This document shows positions 11,166 to 22,822 of a stretch of 64,000 nucleotides of DNA, piece by piece. Within the stretch, counting starts at the first letter, position 1. Each line of letters begins with the position of its first letter. A model generated the notes under the pieces. That model saw only the letters and a program-made list of their open reading frames with translations. It did not search any database and was not told the origin of the DNA. Source of the stretch: Cercis canadensis (taxonomy: Eukaryota; Streptophyta; Magnoliopsida; Fabales; Fabaceae); contig QAOA01005230.1 of the NCBI GenBank assembly GCA_003255065.1, positions 32,856-96,855 of the forward strand, written 5' to 3'. The position numbers and the translations under genes are program-made.

Positions 11166-12727
11166 GTGACTTTTTTCGGCAAGTATACCGGGTCATACAA
11201 GTAATATAATGATAAGTAAAGTATCGTTCCCACGAGGATTAAGACTAGCAACTACCAATTTCACCAATAATGGTTCTATTTGGACAGATCGATGATTTAA
11301 GAATGACAAATTAACTAAATCTAGAAAATAAAGTAAGAACAATTTAATAACAATTAAACTAAGAAATTGACAATGAACAAAAGAAAGTTAGAGGTTGATT
11401 TCACTCGAATTTGAATCCAGTTACTTCATAGACAAAATAACCTTTGAATCACTGAAGAATAAGTTATTCTAATTACAAATCCTTTGTTGTTGGCCAATTT
11501 TCCTAATTTGATTGAACCCAATCCCTTGGAGAAACAATCCTAACTATCTCAATTAATTGCCCAATTCCTTGGTACAATAAACTTGTCTAGGTGATTAACC
11601 TCTAGGAAATTAATTCAAGACCACATAAACTAAGTTATCTATTCCTAGATTAACTTGATTTATGGTAGAGATTACAAGAGCATACCCATATCTTACTATC
11701 CCTAGCATCAACATGAGCCAATAAATCATTCAAATGGTGGCCAAACATTCAAAAGCATTAAGAACGGTAAAATCTACTCCAACAAATAGATTTGCATCAA
11801 AATAACATTATTCAACAACAAAGCTTCATCAAAATCTGAGCTACATCAATCCCCTAACTAAGAGAGTTTAGCTACACATATTTAAACCAGAAAAACAGAG
11901 AAATAACATAGAAATAGAGTCAAGATGGAATAAAAAAAACTCATTCTCATGAATTCTTTCAAAGGGTTGATCTTCTATCTTGCTCTTCTTCAACCCCTTC
12001 GGGTTGGGCTGCCGCCTCTGGCTCTGAATCGTGCCTCTTGATGTCCAAAAGACGAAGCTGTCTTTTTTCCCCTCTTAGATGCATATAAATACAATTCTAA
12101 ATCTAGGGTTTCACCTTCAGAAGCTCGAACACGGCCTAGACACGGTCATGTTCACTTATGGTGGCTGGGCGTGTTCTTAAGATGCTATCTGGACTGCTAA
12201 CACGGCCCGAAACATGGCCGTGTTGCTTCTTCATTCCTGGCCGTGTTCATTAGTGAGCTGAGGCAAGCATTCTGGAGCTGCAACACGGGCATGGACACGG
12301 CCGTGTCCCCTGTATAGACTTCAATTGCTTTTGATTCCTCTGCCTCTTAGGATTAATTAGCCACCGAAATCACTTAATTTGGACTTAAGATGAGTAAGTT
12401 ATGCCCAAATCTCTTCATAAAGGTCCAGACCCGATTCCAGGATATCGGTTCTGATTTCTGGGTTAAATTTGACCCACTAAATGTCCGAATTAGCCTTGGA
12501 AGTCTGAATGAAAGTTGTAGATAATCCTCTTAGCTTTCCTACAAGGTAAAATTCACCATTTTTAGACATTCAGAACTAAAAATATACCCAAAATGTAGAA
12601 ATAGTGTCAAAAACCTGATAACACAAATATTAGGGTTAAGTACTATGCTTAAAGCAAAGTGTGCTCAAATCTAAGTAAGAATCCATTGATAAAACATGGA
12701 ACTTAACGACATAAAAATCACATATCA
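11166..12727. mobile_element. 1.56-kb non-coding insertion in the Tat Gag region, probable TIR element
   Basis: The stretch interrupts Gag. Ends are imperfectly inverted (GTGACTTTTTTCGGCAAG at the left against GTGATTTTTATGTCGTTAAG read inward from the right). GTAACTGAT (11157-11165) and GTAACCCAT (12728-12736) flank it, a possible 9-base duplication with two changes, as in Mutator-like elements. No coding potential. It carries GC-rich palindromic words of the ACACGGCCGTGT type between 12125 and 12310. The family is not identified with certainty. Confidence 0.5.
12125..12310. repeat. Clustered ACACGGCCGTGT-like palindromes
   Basis: At least six variants of (G)ACACGG/CCGTGT words in both orientations within about 185 bases, for instance ACACGGCCGTGT near 12295. 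They sit in the nested insertion and may fold into hairpins. Function unknown. Confidence 0.6.
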
Positions 12728-13687
12728 GTAACCCATCAGCGTTCCTCCGTTATCTTAGCCACCCTCAAACAAGGGGAAACAAAATCCTTAAAAGACTACA
12801 TGAATCGCTACACTAAGCTCTTCTTGCAAATTCGGGACTTGACCGATTCAGTAGCGATGCACGCCATCCAGGCAGGGCTCTGACCAGGTCATCTTCATGA
12901 AAGATTAACCTTGGACCCTCCCGAAATCTTGCCAAAGCTCCTAACCATGACCTTTAAGCATATTAACCTAGAAGAAGTGTTAGGGGAATCAGAGAAAAAT
13001 AAGACCAAAGATAAAAAAACCTTTGGACGACCGTAAAACAGGTCGGCGAGGCAAGTTCCCCGTCCGCCCCCGGTTTGAATCTTTCACCCCCCCCCCCCCC
13101 NCCTTAATCAGCCAAGAACTCGGGTACTAGAGGAGATATGTCAAACAAAGTTAGCCCATCTCCCGCAGCCAAAAGGGGACGTTGGCGCTGACAAAGAGAA
13201 ATATTGTGCTTTCTACTAAGGTAGGGGCCATAGTACAGATGATTACAGACATCTCCGCATTCTCATTGAAGACCTGCTACGAAAGGGTTATTTGCGGAAA
13301 TTTCGGGCTGAAATCCCAACCCCGGCTCCAAGGCAGCGAAGCAGGGATAATCAATATCAACCAAGATCTCCTCAGAGGATTTCAAATACAAGTCAGAACA
13401 GACGTAGAAGCCGATCTCCGGCTCGTTGACAACCCCCTCACCAAGAAGATCCAAGGCGTAACGCCACGGGCACTATAAACACAATTGCAGGAGGATTTGC
13501 CGGTAGGGGAATATCCAAATCCTCTAGGAAAAGGCATGAACGAGCTGCCGCCAGACACAAGAAAGAAGTTTTCCATACTTCTACTGTAGTTCGAAAAAAT
13601 TGAAGTATTACGGTTATCTCATTTTCAGATAATGACTACGCTAACATTGACTGGGAGCACGATGATCCCGTTGTCTTATCTTGTTAT

Positions 13688-14152
13688 GTGGCAAATTTCG
13701 AGGTCCGTAAGGTCCTGGTGGATCAAGGGAGTTCGGCGGACATTCTCTTCTACCGGACATTCCAGCAGCTCGGTATCCTAAAGTCCAATTTAGAATACTA
13801 CCCCAGAACTCTCGTCGGATTCTCAGGAGCCCAAGTGGAGGTCAAAGGTACCATTGCTCTTCGGGTCACCATAGCGGAATATCCCGACCTCGCTAATACA
13901 GCTGTTAGATTCCTAGTAGTAGAGTGTCCGTCATCATATAATGCGATTCTCGGTCGACCTTTTCTCAACTGCTTGGAAGTTATAGTTTCAACAAAACACC
14001 TTTTTCTCAAATTCCCGATGATATCAGGAAAGGTTGGTCAAGCTAGGGGAGACCAACTTTTGGGCAGAACGTGTTATAATATAAGTCTCGCCATAGACTA
14101 CTCTCGGCCTCCAGCCCATCCAGCAACAAAACAAACCGAGACAAATACCTAA
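13688..14152 (+). mobile_element. Aspartic protease domain of the Tat element
   Basis: The frame shows the retropepsin-like active site VLVDQGSSADIL near its start and the conserved YNAILGRPFL about 90 residues on, typical of plant Ty3/Gypsy proteases. Part of the Pol region. Confidence 0.85.
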
Positions 14153-14429
14153 ATCCCCATTCAAGAGCTCGACAACAGAGAACCAAAAATTGAGCATCGG
14201 CCTGTGCCGCAAGGGGATCTAATACCTTTTCAGATAAGGCAGAATCAAGGTCAGGCAATCCAAATAGGGTCCAGTATGCCTCCTGAAAAAATCAAGAAAC
14301 TCACCGACCTACTAGCGGCCAATGCTGACCTGTTCGCATGGACAGCCTCAGACATGCCAAGTATTGACCCAAAATTCATTTGCTATAAGTTTGCTATAAA
14401 TGCAAATGCCAAACTTATCTCATAGAAAA

Positions 14430-15300
14430 AGCGAATCGTCGGTCCTGAGAAACAGAAAGCAATCCAAGAGGAGGTGCAAAAATTGCTCGATGCTGGTTTT
14501 ATAAGAGAATTACCATATGCGACCTGGCTTTCTAACGTAGTCATGGTCAAAAAACCAAACGGAAAATGACGAATGTGCGTGGATTTCTCCGACCTCAACA
14601 AGGTTTGCCCCAAAGATCCATATCAGCTCCTTAGCATCGATAAACTCGTTGATGAGGCTTCGGGGTATAAACTCTTAAGTTTCATGAATGCATACTTGGG
14701 TTATAATCAAATTAAAATGCATCCCGACGACGAGGTAAAGACAACATTCATTACCGAGAAAGTCATATACTGTTACACAGTAATGCCATTCGGTTTGAAG
14801 AACGCTGGGGCAACCTATCAAAGGTTGATAGACCAGGTCTTAAAAAATCAGATCGACAGAAATGTAGAGGTTTACGTCGATGACATGCTCGTCAATTTCG
14901 ATGATCAGCATGTGGCAGACCTGGAGGAAACATTCACTGAGCTCCGGAACCATAACATGCGATTGAATCCCTCTAAATGCGCCTTCGGAGTAGAGGCTAG
15001 GAAATTCCTCAGTTTTATGCTAACTCATAGGGGTATCGAGGCTAACCCTGACAAGTGCAAAGCTATCATAAACATGGAGCCACCCAGAACCATTCACGAG
15101 GTGCAGAGATTGGCGGGAAGGATTGCCGCTCTTTCTAGGTTCATGTCTAGATCGGCATATATAAGCTCTGCCTTTCTTCAAAGCCTTAAAAAAGATCAAA
15201 CATTTTCAATGGACGGAGGAATGTCAACAAGCTTTCAACCAGTTAAAAGAATATCTAAGCTGCCTGCCCATTTTTTCTAAACCAAAGCAGGGGGAAACCT
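14430..15300 (+). mobile_element. Reverse transcriptase domain of the Tat element
   Basis: Shows MCVDFSDLNKVCPKDPY, the VMPFGLKNAGATYQRL motif and the YVDDM catalytic box at about 14870. Order and motifs are those of Ty3/Gypsy reverse transcriptase. Fossil. Confidence 0.9.
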
Positions 15301-16140
15301 TGTTCATATATCTAGCCAGCAGCAACCAAGCTGTAAGCTCAGCTCTAGTTTGAGAAGAAACCAACTTGTAGTTTCCCATATACTATACTAGTCATGCTCT
15401 GTAGGCCTCCGAACTCATATACTATAAGATCGAAAAGCTAGCTTATGCTCTCCTCCTCTCAGTGCGACGCTTACGGCCGTACTTTCAGAACCATATCATA
15501 GCTGTTCGCACCGATCAACCAATCCGACATATACTCCAAAAACCCGACCTTGCAGGTCGAATGCTCAGATGGTCCAGAGAACTCTCCGAACATACAATCA
15601 TCTACGAACGAAGAGAGGCCATTAAAGCCCAAGATTTTGCCGATTTCGTAGTTAAGCTCACCCGACCTGAAATCCCCTCCTCGGAGTTAGAAGATCACTT
15701 CAGATGGACGCTCTCAGTGGACGAATCTTCTAACCTCAAGGGAGGGGGGCAGGCATAGTGGTGGAAGGGCTGGAAGGAGTAGTGATCGAGCAGCCTTTGC
15801 GCTTTAAATTTCCAATTTCTAATAATCAAGCAGAGTACGAGGCACTTATAGCCGGCTTGCGTCTAGCTCTAGAGCTCGGGGCCGAAACTTTCAAGCTCCA
15901 AACGGATTCACAGTTGGTTGCTAGCCCAATAAAAGGAGAATACCAGGCAAAAGACCCACAAATGGCTAAATACTTGGACAAAGTCAAAACTTACATAAGT
16001 AACCTTAAAGCAGTTGAAATACATCACAACCCGTGAACGGAGAACACCCGAGCCAACATTCTTTCCAAACTAGCTAATAGCAAAAAGCCCGGCCACAATC
16101 AAACAGTTATACAGGAAACTTTCCTCTACCCGAGTATCGT
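15300..16140 (+). mobile_element. RNase H region of the Tat element, second RNase H-like segment
   Basis: After the usual RNase H region (about 15300-15570) a further segment at 15758-16036 reads NNQAEYEALIAGLRLALELG and TDSQLVAS, characteristic of the extra archaeal-type RNase H of Tat-lineage elements. Confidence 0.7.
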
Positions 16141-17100
16141 GCATGATGAAATAACCGCCATAGATGTGGAACCCTCATCTTGGATGACTCCAATTGTTCA
16201 TTATCTCAGAACAGGAGAGTTGCCTCGGGAAAAAACAAAAGCTCGAAAATTACAGAGAATTGCATGCAACTATTGCTTAGAAAACGGCATCCTTTACAAG
16301 CGTGGATATTATACCCCGCTTCTTAAATGTTTGGCTCCGGAGCACTCTCTTTATGTGTTGCAGGAAATTCACCTAGGAATATGCAGCCATCACATAGGAG
16401 CACGGTCTTTGGCGACCAAGGTCCTCCAATCTGGATATTATTAGCCGACCATGCGAGACGACTTCGCAGAACTCATAAAAAAATGTGACAAATGCCAAAA
16501 GTTTGCGCATATCCACCAAGTTCCATCCTCTGACCTATTCACTACGGTCGAGCCTTGGCCATTCTGTTGATGGGGTCTCGACCTCCTGGGTTCTTTCCCC
16601 ATAGCGGCAGGACAAAAGAAATATTTAATCGTCGCCATAGATTATTTTTCTAAATGGATTGAGGCAGAATCTTTGGCCACCATCAGGGTCAAAAATGCTA
16701 AAAAGTTCCTTCAAATATTTATAATTTGTAGGTTTGTAATCCCGTACACAATAACCACGGACAACGGGACCCAGTTCACTGACCTGGGGTTCCGATCTTT
16801 TTGCGCGGACTTGAAGATAAGGTTGAATTTCACTTCGGTCGAACACCCCCAGGCTAATGGACAAGTCGAGGCAACAAACCGAATAATATTAGAAGGGCTG
16901 AAAAAGAGGCTGAACCACACTAAAGGCAGATGGATTGAAGAACTCCCTTGGATACTATGGTCTTACCGAACAACCTGCCAAACTTCTACCAAAGAATCGC
17001 CTTATAAACTTACATATGGGGCAGAAGCAATGATACCTGTAGGAATCGGAGAGCCAAGCTTCAGAAGAGAGCATTTCGACACTTAACGAAATCAAGAGGC
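16139..17100 (+). mobile_element. Integrase region of the Tat element
   Basis: Contains the H-H-C-C region (ILYKRGYYTPLLKCL to GARSLATKVL), the catalytic TDNGTQFTD at about 16757, and EHPQANGQVEATNR. Typical of Ty3/Gypsy integrase. Fossil. Confidence 0.85.
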
Positions 17101-17451
17101 AATGTACACAAATTTGGAGCTGCTTGACGAAGAAAGAGAAAAAGCCAAACTCAAAATGTTGGCATATAAAGAAAGAATCACCAGATATTACAATACAAAA
17201 GTCTGAGCTAGGAAGTTCCGATCAGGTGACCTTGTCCTCCGAAAGGCCGCCATTACAAGGAAACACCTCAATGAAGGCAAGCTGGCCCCCAACTGGAAGG
17301 GCCCATACAGGGTGCATGAATCCCTTGGAAAAGGGGCATATAAACTCCTAACCAGGGAAGGGATTTCGATCCCTCGAACTTGGAATGTAAGTAATCTCTG
17401 AATATATGAAGAGTAACACTTCCTTTTAAAACAAATCTCCGATCTCGAATT

Positions 17452-17633
17452 AACACCGTTTGTAAACTCAATCGCGAGTACAAACCGATCTAAATCAACA
17501 CAGTTTGTAAACTCCATCGCGAGTACAAACCGACCTAAATCGACACCATTTGTAAGTCCCATAGCATGTAAAAACCAGTCTTAAATTAACACCATTTGAA
17601 AAAACTCAATCGCGAGTACAAACCAATTTCAAA
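17452..17633 (+). repeat. 45-bp tandem repeat downstream of Tat integrase
   Basis: Four copies start at about 17452, 17497, 17542 and 17588 with core AACACCGTTTGTAAACTC and GCGAGTACAAACC. Tandem arrays in the 3' non-coding part are known for Tat/Ogre-type elements. Confidence 0.85.
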
Positions 17634-18141
17634 TAGGCCTAACACAAACCTGTCTATTTCAAAGCATTCGTGAAAAGTTGAAATGTTTTACTCATCCTTA
17701 AATTCATTACCCGTTCAAAAAACTTAGATTGTTTAATTTGCATCTAGTTATGATCTTTCTTGGGCTGATTTTTTAGATACAAGGTCTTATCGCAAAACAT
17801 AAAAAATATCCGATCTCAGTCTTTCACCAATATGAAACATAAAATAAAAGAGGCCAAAAAGATCATTCTCATTTATATACCAAAAATCTAGTACTCATAC
17901 ATATTCAAAACTTAAAAACTACCCTACAAAGACCCGCATCTCCAGCATCAGTTCCCCCCTTCAGTCCTAGACAAAACCTCATCCTCACCATCGGAAGGGG
18001 TGTCATAATCCTCCAGGATACCTCGAGCTTAAGAGCTGCATCATCACTTCCGTCGTCTTCCTCACCTTCACTCTCATCGACCAGATGACCATCTTTGATC
18101 TTCTTAAAATAAGTCATCTGGTCTCTTCGAAGGTCGGGAAA

Positions 18142-20720
18142 TTATAGCTTTGCCTGGATGGCAGCATGATCAAAGCCCTCTTTAAAAGCAGTAGCATAAT
18201 TTTGCCCTATTTGAAGCTCAACACGCTTTTTTTGCCTTTGTTTTGACTGGCTAGCACGGTCAAGCCGGCGAGCCATCTTGTTCTGTAACTCGCCTTCCCT
18301 TCCTTGCACTTCTTTGGCAAGAGACAAGATCCGTTCTATCTCCCGCGTGCCGGCCTCATGCCGCTCCTCCAGTTCTTTTATATCAAGGCAGAGTTGCCTA
18401 TTCTCTACCTCGGCTTTATCCCGAGCTTCAAGGGCCGGTGATAGGTGCTGGATCTCCAAATTCTCCTTTTCCTCCCTTAAGCGCCGATTCTCATCTTCAG
18501 CCTTCTTCAGAGCATCCAATGCCGAGTCCTTCTCAACTCGAAGCATTTGCTCTTCATCTTGTAATTTCTGAAGAGCGGCGAGGTCTCCCATCTTCTTCTG
18601 CACACCTTGGATCGCAGCTAGATCCCGAGTTGCATTAGTCATGAGGTATTTGATCAACTGGTCAACAGAAGATTGCCTCACCCTATCAACGTCAGCCGCT
18701 GGCAAAATGGAGTCAACCCTATCCTGAACAGGAAACCGGGTATTCCAGAATGAATGACTTGTGTGGGTGGGGTTATCTCTGGCCAGGTCGGCGGTAAAAA
18801 GGTCTAAGGGTCTGACCTCGGTCGAAGTCTCCTTTCGAGGTCGACTGGAAGAGGTACTTGTTCGAACGTGTTCGGAGTGTGAAGATCTGTGTTTTTTCGA
18901 CCCACGTTCTCCCGGATCCTTCTTCCTAAGATCAACTGAGGGATCTTCTTCCACAGGACGTTTCCCTCGAGCCCTGTTAGCCGGCACCACCGAAACCGGC
19001 TCCGCAGCAATAATCCGAGCCAGCTCAATCGCTGGAACCGCAAATTCCTCCACGTATCTGATGACTGGTCCAGTTGTAGGGGCCGCCTCGCCAAACTTCG
19101 CCAGCTTGGATAGTCTCACCATCTCGTCTTTGCTGATTCTTTCGTTTGCAGATAAACGAGCCAAAAAATCAGTCAGTCATATTAACAATTCTTTTAAGGC
19201 TTAATTGCAATTTTGGTCCCCCTATTTTAACCACTTAAACGTTTTGGTCCCCCTTCTTTAAAAATGAACTATTGAGTCCCTCTATATTCATAAAATGTAT
19301 AAGTTTAGTCCATTTATCTTTAAGTCAAAATTCTTAGGTTTATTTCAAAGTGTAAAGTTCTCTGATTTATAATCCCACCGTTCATATTGAAGAGCTACGT
19401 CTTGTGAATCTCTCAATTAAATTTCAGCTCGATCTAACGGTGAAAAATCTAAATTTTGCAGTTAGATGAAAAATTATGATTTTGGTATTTTGGGCTGAGT
19501 CCTACCGTTAGATCGAGCTAAAATTTAGTAAGGAGGTTCATAAGATGTAGTCCTTCAATCTGAACGGAGAGATTATGAATCAAAGAATTTTACACCTTGA
19601 AATAAACCTAAGAATTTTGACTTAAAGATAAATGGACTAAAATTGTACATTTTATGAATATAGAGGGACTCAATAGTTCATTTTTAAAGAAAGGGGACCA
19701 AAATATTCAAGTGGTTAAAATAGGGGGACCAAAATTGCAATTAAGCCTTCTTTTAAATAAATAACAAATAACCAGATACCGACCAATTAAATCCTTGGCT
19801 TTCAGCTTGACCTGGTCGGATTTGTTGTATGTAAGCTCAGAAATAATTCCTATGATACGACGAGCTTCGGGGTCATATTCATCCATAGAGCGTGCTCGCC
19901 CCTTATTCACGTATTGAACCCACTTCAAAGGGAATCAGGGTTTCCCATGCTCATCCAAGAAGAAAGCCTTGTCCAGCCTGGGTACCCCATCCCAAGTCAG
20001 AACAATTACTCGGAAGAATTGGTCCTTCCATCCCTTAACCTGTTCCTTGAATAACTTCATTAAGCATAATCGAGGACGGCTAGCTACATACATAAATTCC
20101 TGGTTGGAATCTTTAGCATCCTTTAAAGTAAAGAAGTGGAAAAAGACGTCTACTCGGGCGTTTACTACTAACAAGATACACATATTTTGAAATGCTCGGA
20201 GGAACCCCCATCAGTTGGTATAAAGCTGTGAGGGAGCTGTGTTTATTTTTTGAAAAAACTCTACTTCAAATTTGGTTAGGGGAAGCTCGGCTCTAGCCCT
20301 ATCCTTGTACGCTAAATTAAAAACAAAGAAATTATCTTGAGGACAGTTCTCGCAAACCGGAGAATCTCGAGGGGAGGCTTCTAGGTCGAAATGGTGGCAG
20401 TTCCAGTTTATCTCGGGAAAATTTTCTTTTAGGTTTTTTATATCCCTAGGTCGAATTGAAGACCTAGTAGTCCTAACGGACAGGTGAACAAAGAAAGGGA
20501 CAGAGGCCTGAGAAGAAGAATAGGCCTCGACATTGTTTCCCCGAGAACACCCAGGATCGTCCTTGGGAGATTTGTCAGAAGATCCCATATCTTCAAAAAA
20601 CAACCCCGAACAAGGACTAGTAAAAAAAAGTAATAGGTAGAGAGGTCTACCTGTTTTAAGCAAATTCCGAGCTTTGGTTTTGCTGAAACGCGAGTTCTTA
20701 AGAGTTCTCTCTGACCTCAC
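18142..20720 (-). mobile_element. Antisense coding region of the Tat element
   Basis: Opposite to pol, between integrase and the right LTR. One frame (19164-18142, 340 residues) has a basic Ser-rich middle and a long Lys/Glu-rich coiled coil (about residues 185-310). Further frames lie at 20720-20211, 20183-19935 and 19928-19760. Extra ORFs in antisense orientation at this place are known in Tat elements and resemble the putative gypsy-type transposon domain. Their function is not established. A MITE sits within the region. Fossil. Confidence 0.65.
19198..19747. mobile_element. 550-bp foldback MITE (Mutator-type) within the Tat element
   Basis: Almost perfectly palindromic: begins GGCTTAATTGCAATTTTGG and ends with its reverse complement, arms of roughly 250 bases. 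Flanked by the perfect 9-base duplication TTCTTTTAA (19189-19197 and 19748-19756), as made by Mutator-like transposases. Non-autonomous, no coding. Confidence 0.9.
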
Positions 20721-21011
20721 GAAAATTTTAAAACGTCCTTTTCATCCACCCGTTCAAATCATCTGAATCCAACGGCCAGGGAATCGCCGTTGTTAACTAG
20801 GGAAGTACAAATCTCACATCTACGGTAGCCTTTTTTTTCCTCGAGACACGCAATTTTTGGCAGCCATCATTACCCTCACACCTACTACCAATTATATCTA
20901 AACACGTGGTAAGGTAGAAGAAGATAAAAGGTCATTGGAAAGAAATCATTTTTATGACCGTCCCTTAACTCAGAGATCGTTGTTCCAAAATTCGAGCTTC
21001 TGAGGGGCAAG

Positions 21012-21404
21012 TGTGGTGGGCTATTCCAGAAGCCCAAAATAAACAGTGGCCCAACAAAATAGAGGCCCAATAAGACAAAGTATTGAAGACACTAGGCGAC
21101 CCGCCAGCTCGTTCCAGGTAAACCGCCAAATCCCAAGTTTCTATTCTTATAAATAGCCCCTGCTATTTAAGATGAGAGCTCTTTCACCGGACATCACTTA
21201 ATCTATATTGTCAAGCTCAAACCATACTAACTTGACCTTCGGAGATCGGAAATAAGAATCTGACCCGCTTTTCTGTTTTAGGTGAGCTCGAAGACACCTC
21301 GACCTCGAGACATCCCGACCTTGAGACATCCGACCTTCTTAAAAGATATTGAGCATCTCTGAAACTCCCATGACGTAACTCGACCCATAACTCAAGTATC
21401 ATCA
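21012..21404 (+). repeat. Right LTR of the Tat element
   Basis: 393 bases, starting TGTGGTGGGC right after a purine tract (GAGGGGCAAG) and ending ATCATCA. About 19 bases longer than the left copy through a local expansion of GACCTCGAGACATCC-like words. Confidence 0.9.
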
Positions 21405-21677
21405 AATACATAAAAACGAATCAAAGCTAAACACCAAATTATTACTAACAATATCATCTAACATTAGAAATCAACTGAAAAGAAAAAGACAACAAAAATA
21501 CCAAGTCCAGTTCAGCATCATAATATAAGAAACCAAATGTCTCAAAATTTTAGTAACATTTCTTCTTATACTCTACCAAAGCTCAATTCCTCTAAACTAT
21601 CCTCAATTTTCAACAAAACAACAGAGAAAAAATTATAGAAAATTTTCAAATATCAGAGCAAAGAGATAGATTATTAC

Positions 21678-22065
21678 GGGGGGTAGTATATGCCTCGAAC
21701 GCGAATCCCACCAAAATAACGACTGGATTGATATCAAACGGAGGCCGTTCATCTTCTTCCTGAACCGTAACCTTTTCAATTTCGGAGCCTGTTTTAGATA
21801 AACAATGAATTGAGTGAACTTCATTTCTGGAAGTGAAAATCCGCAATTTTTCGAGAAAATTCGCTGGGAAACGGCAACAAAATTTGGGGCTCCAAAGGTG
21901 TTGAAGCTTGGGTGAGAGATGAGAGATAGAGTAGCGGAATTGAAGAGATTGCAAGGAAGCCATGGCCGGGAGAGTGAGGGAGTAAGAAGTGAGAGGATGG
22001 GGGTTAGGGTGGATTACCAAATCGGACGAACTAGTGGCAGGTACGAAGATTCCGATGGATTTCAT
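21678..22065 (-). pseudogene. C2-GRAM (BAGP1-like) gene, exon 1
   Basis: The minus-strand exon begins MKSIGIFVPATSSSDL, with a second Met at MASLQSLQF, and ends FDINPVVILVGFAFEAYTTP before GTAATA. The N-terminus is Ser-rich and the end is hydrophobic. The DERPPFDIN...GFAFEAYTTP segment followed by ENIG (exon 2 at 9935-9877) matches, from memory, plant BAG-associated GRAM protein 1 homologues. The Tat element occupies intron 1. Exon 1 ends one base into a codon after a run of six C while exon 2 starts in phase 0, so the junction is off by one as read. With no C2 or GRAM exons nearby, the locus is probably dead. Confidence 0.55.
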
Positions 22066-22235
22066 TCTCCTTGGTCAGACTGCTTAACTTTGTCCCCGAG
22101 CTTGTTCAAGAAATGGAATTGAGCGATTTTAGGGTTTGCCCAAAGCTTCAACCATTTGCAGAGAAATGAAGGTCGCCCAGATAATAAAAACGACGCCGCA
22201 CACCACATGAAAGAGGGCTTTTCTTTTTTCCTTTT

Positions 22236-22822
22236 TGTTAACATTCCATGTCAGCAGCCTACATGGCAAATTTAAATGTCAGTTCAGTCCTAAACGTGCC
22301 ACACACGCACTTAACGGTGCCACGTCAGCATTTCCGTCACCACTTAACAGACTACACTAACAAAAGACTAATTTGTTATAGATGTCTAATCTTTCATGGA
22401 CTAACTTGTACTTATGTATCTTTGGAGGACCAATTTGTCTAAACTCCCATCTTTGGAGGACCAAAATGTAGGTTTACTTATATGTTTTTCAAGTAGGAGA
22501 TTATTTTCATATTTAAATTATGTAGATTAGCATTAATCGTTACACATGAAAAAGGGCTTTTCTTTTTGCCTTTTTGTTAACATTCCATATCAGCAGCCTA
22601 TATGGCAAATTTAAATGCAGTTCAGTCCTAAACGTGCCACACATGCATTTAACGGTGCCACGTCATCATTTCCGTCATCACTTAACAGATTATACTAACA
22701 GAGGACTAATTTGTTATGAATGTGTAATCTTTCAGGGACTAACTTGTAGTTATGTATCTTTGGAGGACGAATTTGTCTAAACTCCCATCTTTGGAGGACC
22801 AAAATGTAGGTTTACTCTTAAT
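22236..22822. repeat. Tandem pair of a 250-bp repeat ending in TTTGGTCCTCC words
   Basis: Two related units (22236-22483 and 22545-22822) share GGCTTTTCTTTTT, GTGCCACACATGCA and GGAGGACCAAAATGTAGGTT. A third copy, inverted, is at 7317-7560. No coding. It separates the C2-GRAM remnant from TIM10 and resembles a non-autonomous repeat. Confidence 0.7.

Larger units (their letters stand above)
10435..13180 (+). mobile_element. Gag region of the Tat element
   Basis: A frame near 10902-11160 shows a retrotransposon Gag core (LEPFDGSSDPMEHLENF, ALQWFSNLPP). Gag-like coding resumes after the nested insertion (about 12740-13000) with RYTKLFLQIRDL. A poly-C run with an undetermined base lies at 13087-13101. 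Fossil, not intact. Confidence 0.75.
9984..21404 (+). mobile_element. Ty3/Gypsy LTR retrotransposon, Tat lineage, complete outline but broken
   Basis: Two LTRs (9984-10357 and 21012-21404) are flanked by the 5-base target duplication AATAC (9979-9983 and 21405-21409). A primer site at 10360, a polypurine tract just before the right LTR, and Gag, protease, reverse transcriptase, two RNase H-like regions and integrase in Ty3/Gypsy order are visible, followed by a tandem repeat and antisense coding. The additional RNase H-like segment and antisense ORF point to the Tat lineage (established for plant Tat elements). The LTRs differ at roughly 7 percent of bases by eye, so a few million years old at usual plant rates. 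Broken in at least half a dozen places and carrying two nested insertions. Confidence 0.9.

Noticed and set aside
17188-17562. Minus-strand frame with repeated FTNCVDLDRFVLA
   Set aside because: Produced by the 45-bp tandem repeat, not a protein gene.
18278-18638. Plus-strand serine-rich frames
   Set aside because: Mirror frames of the antisense coding region of the Tat element.
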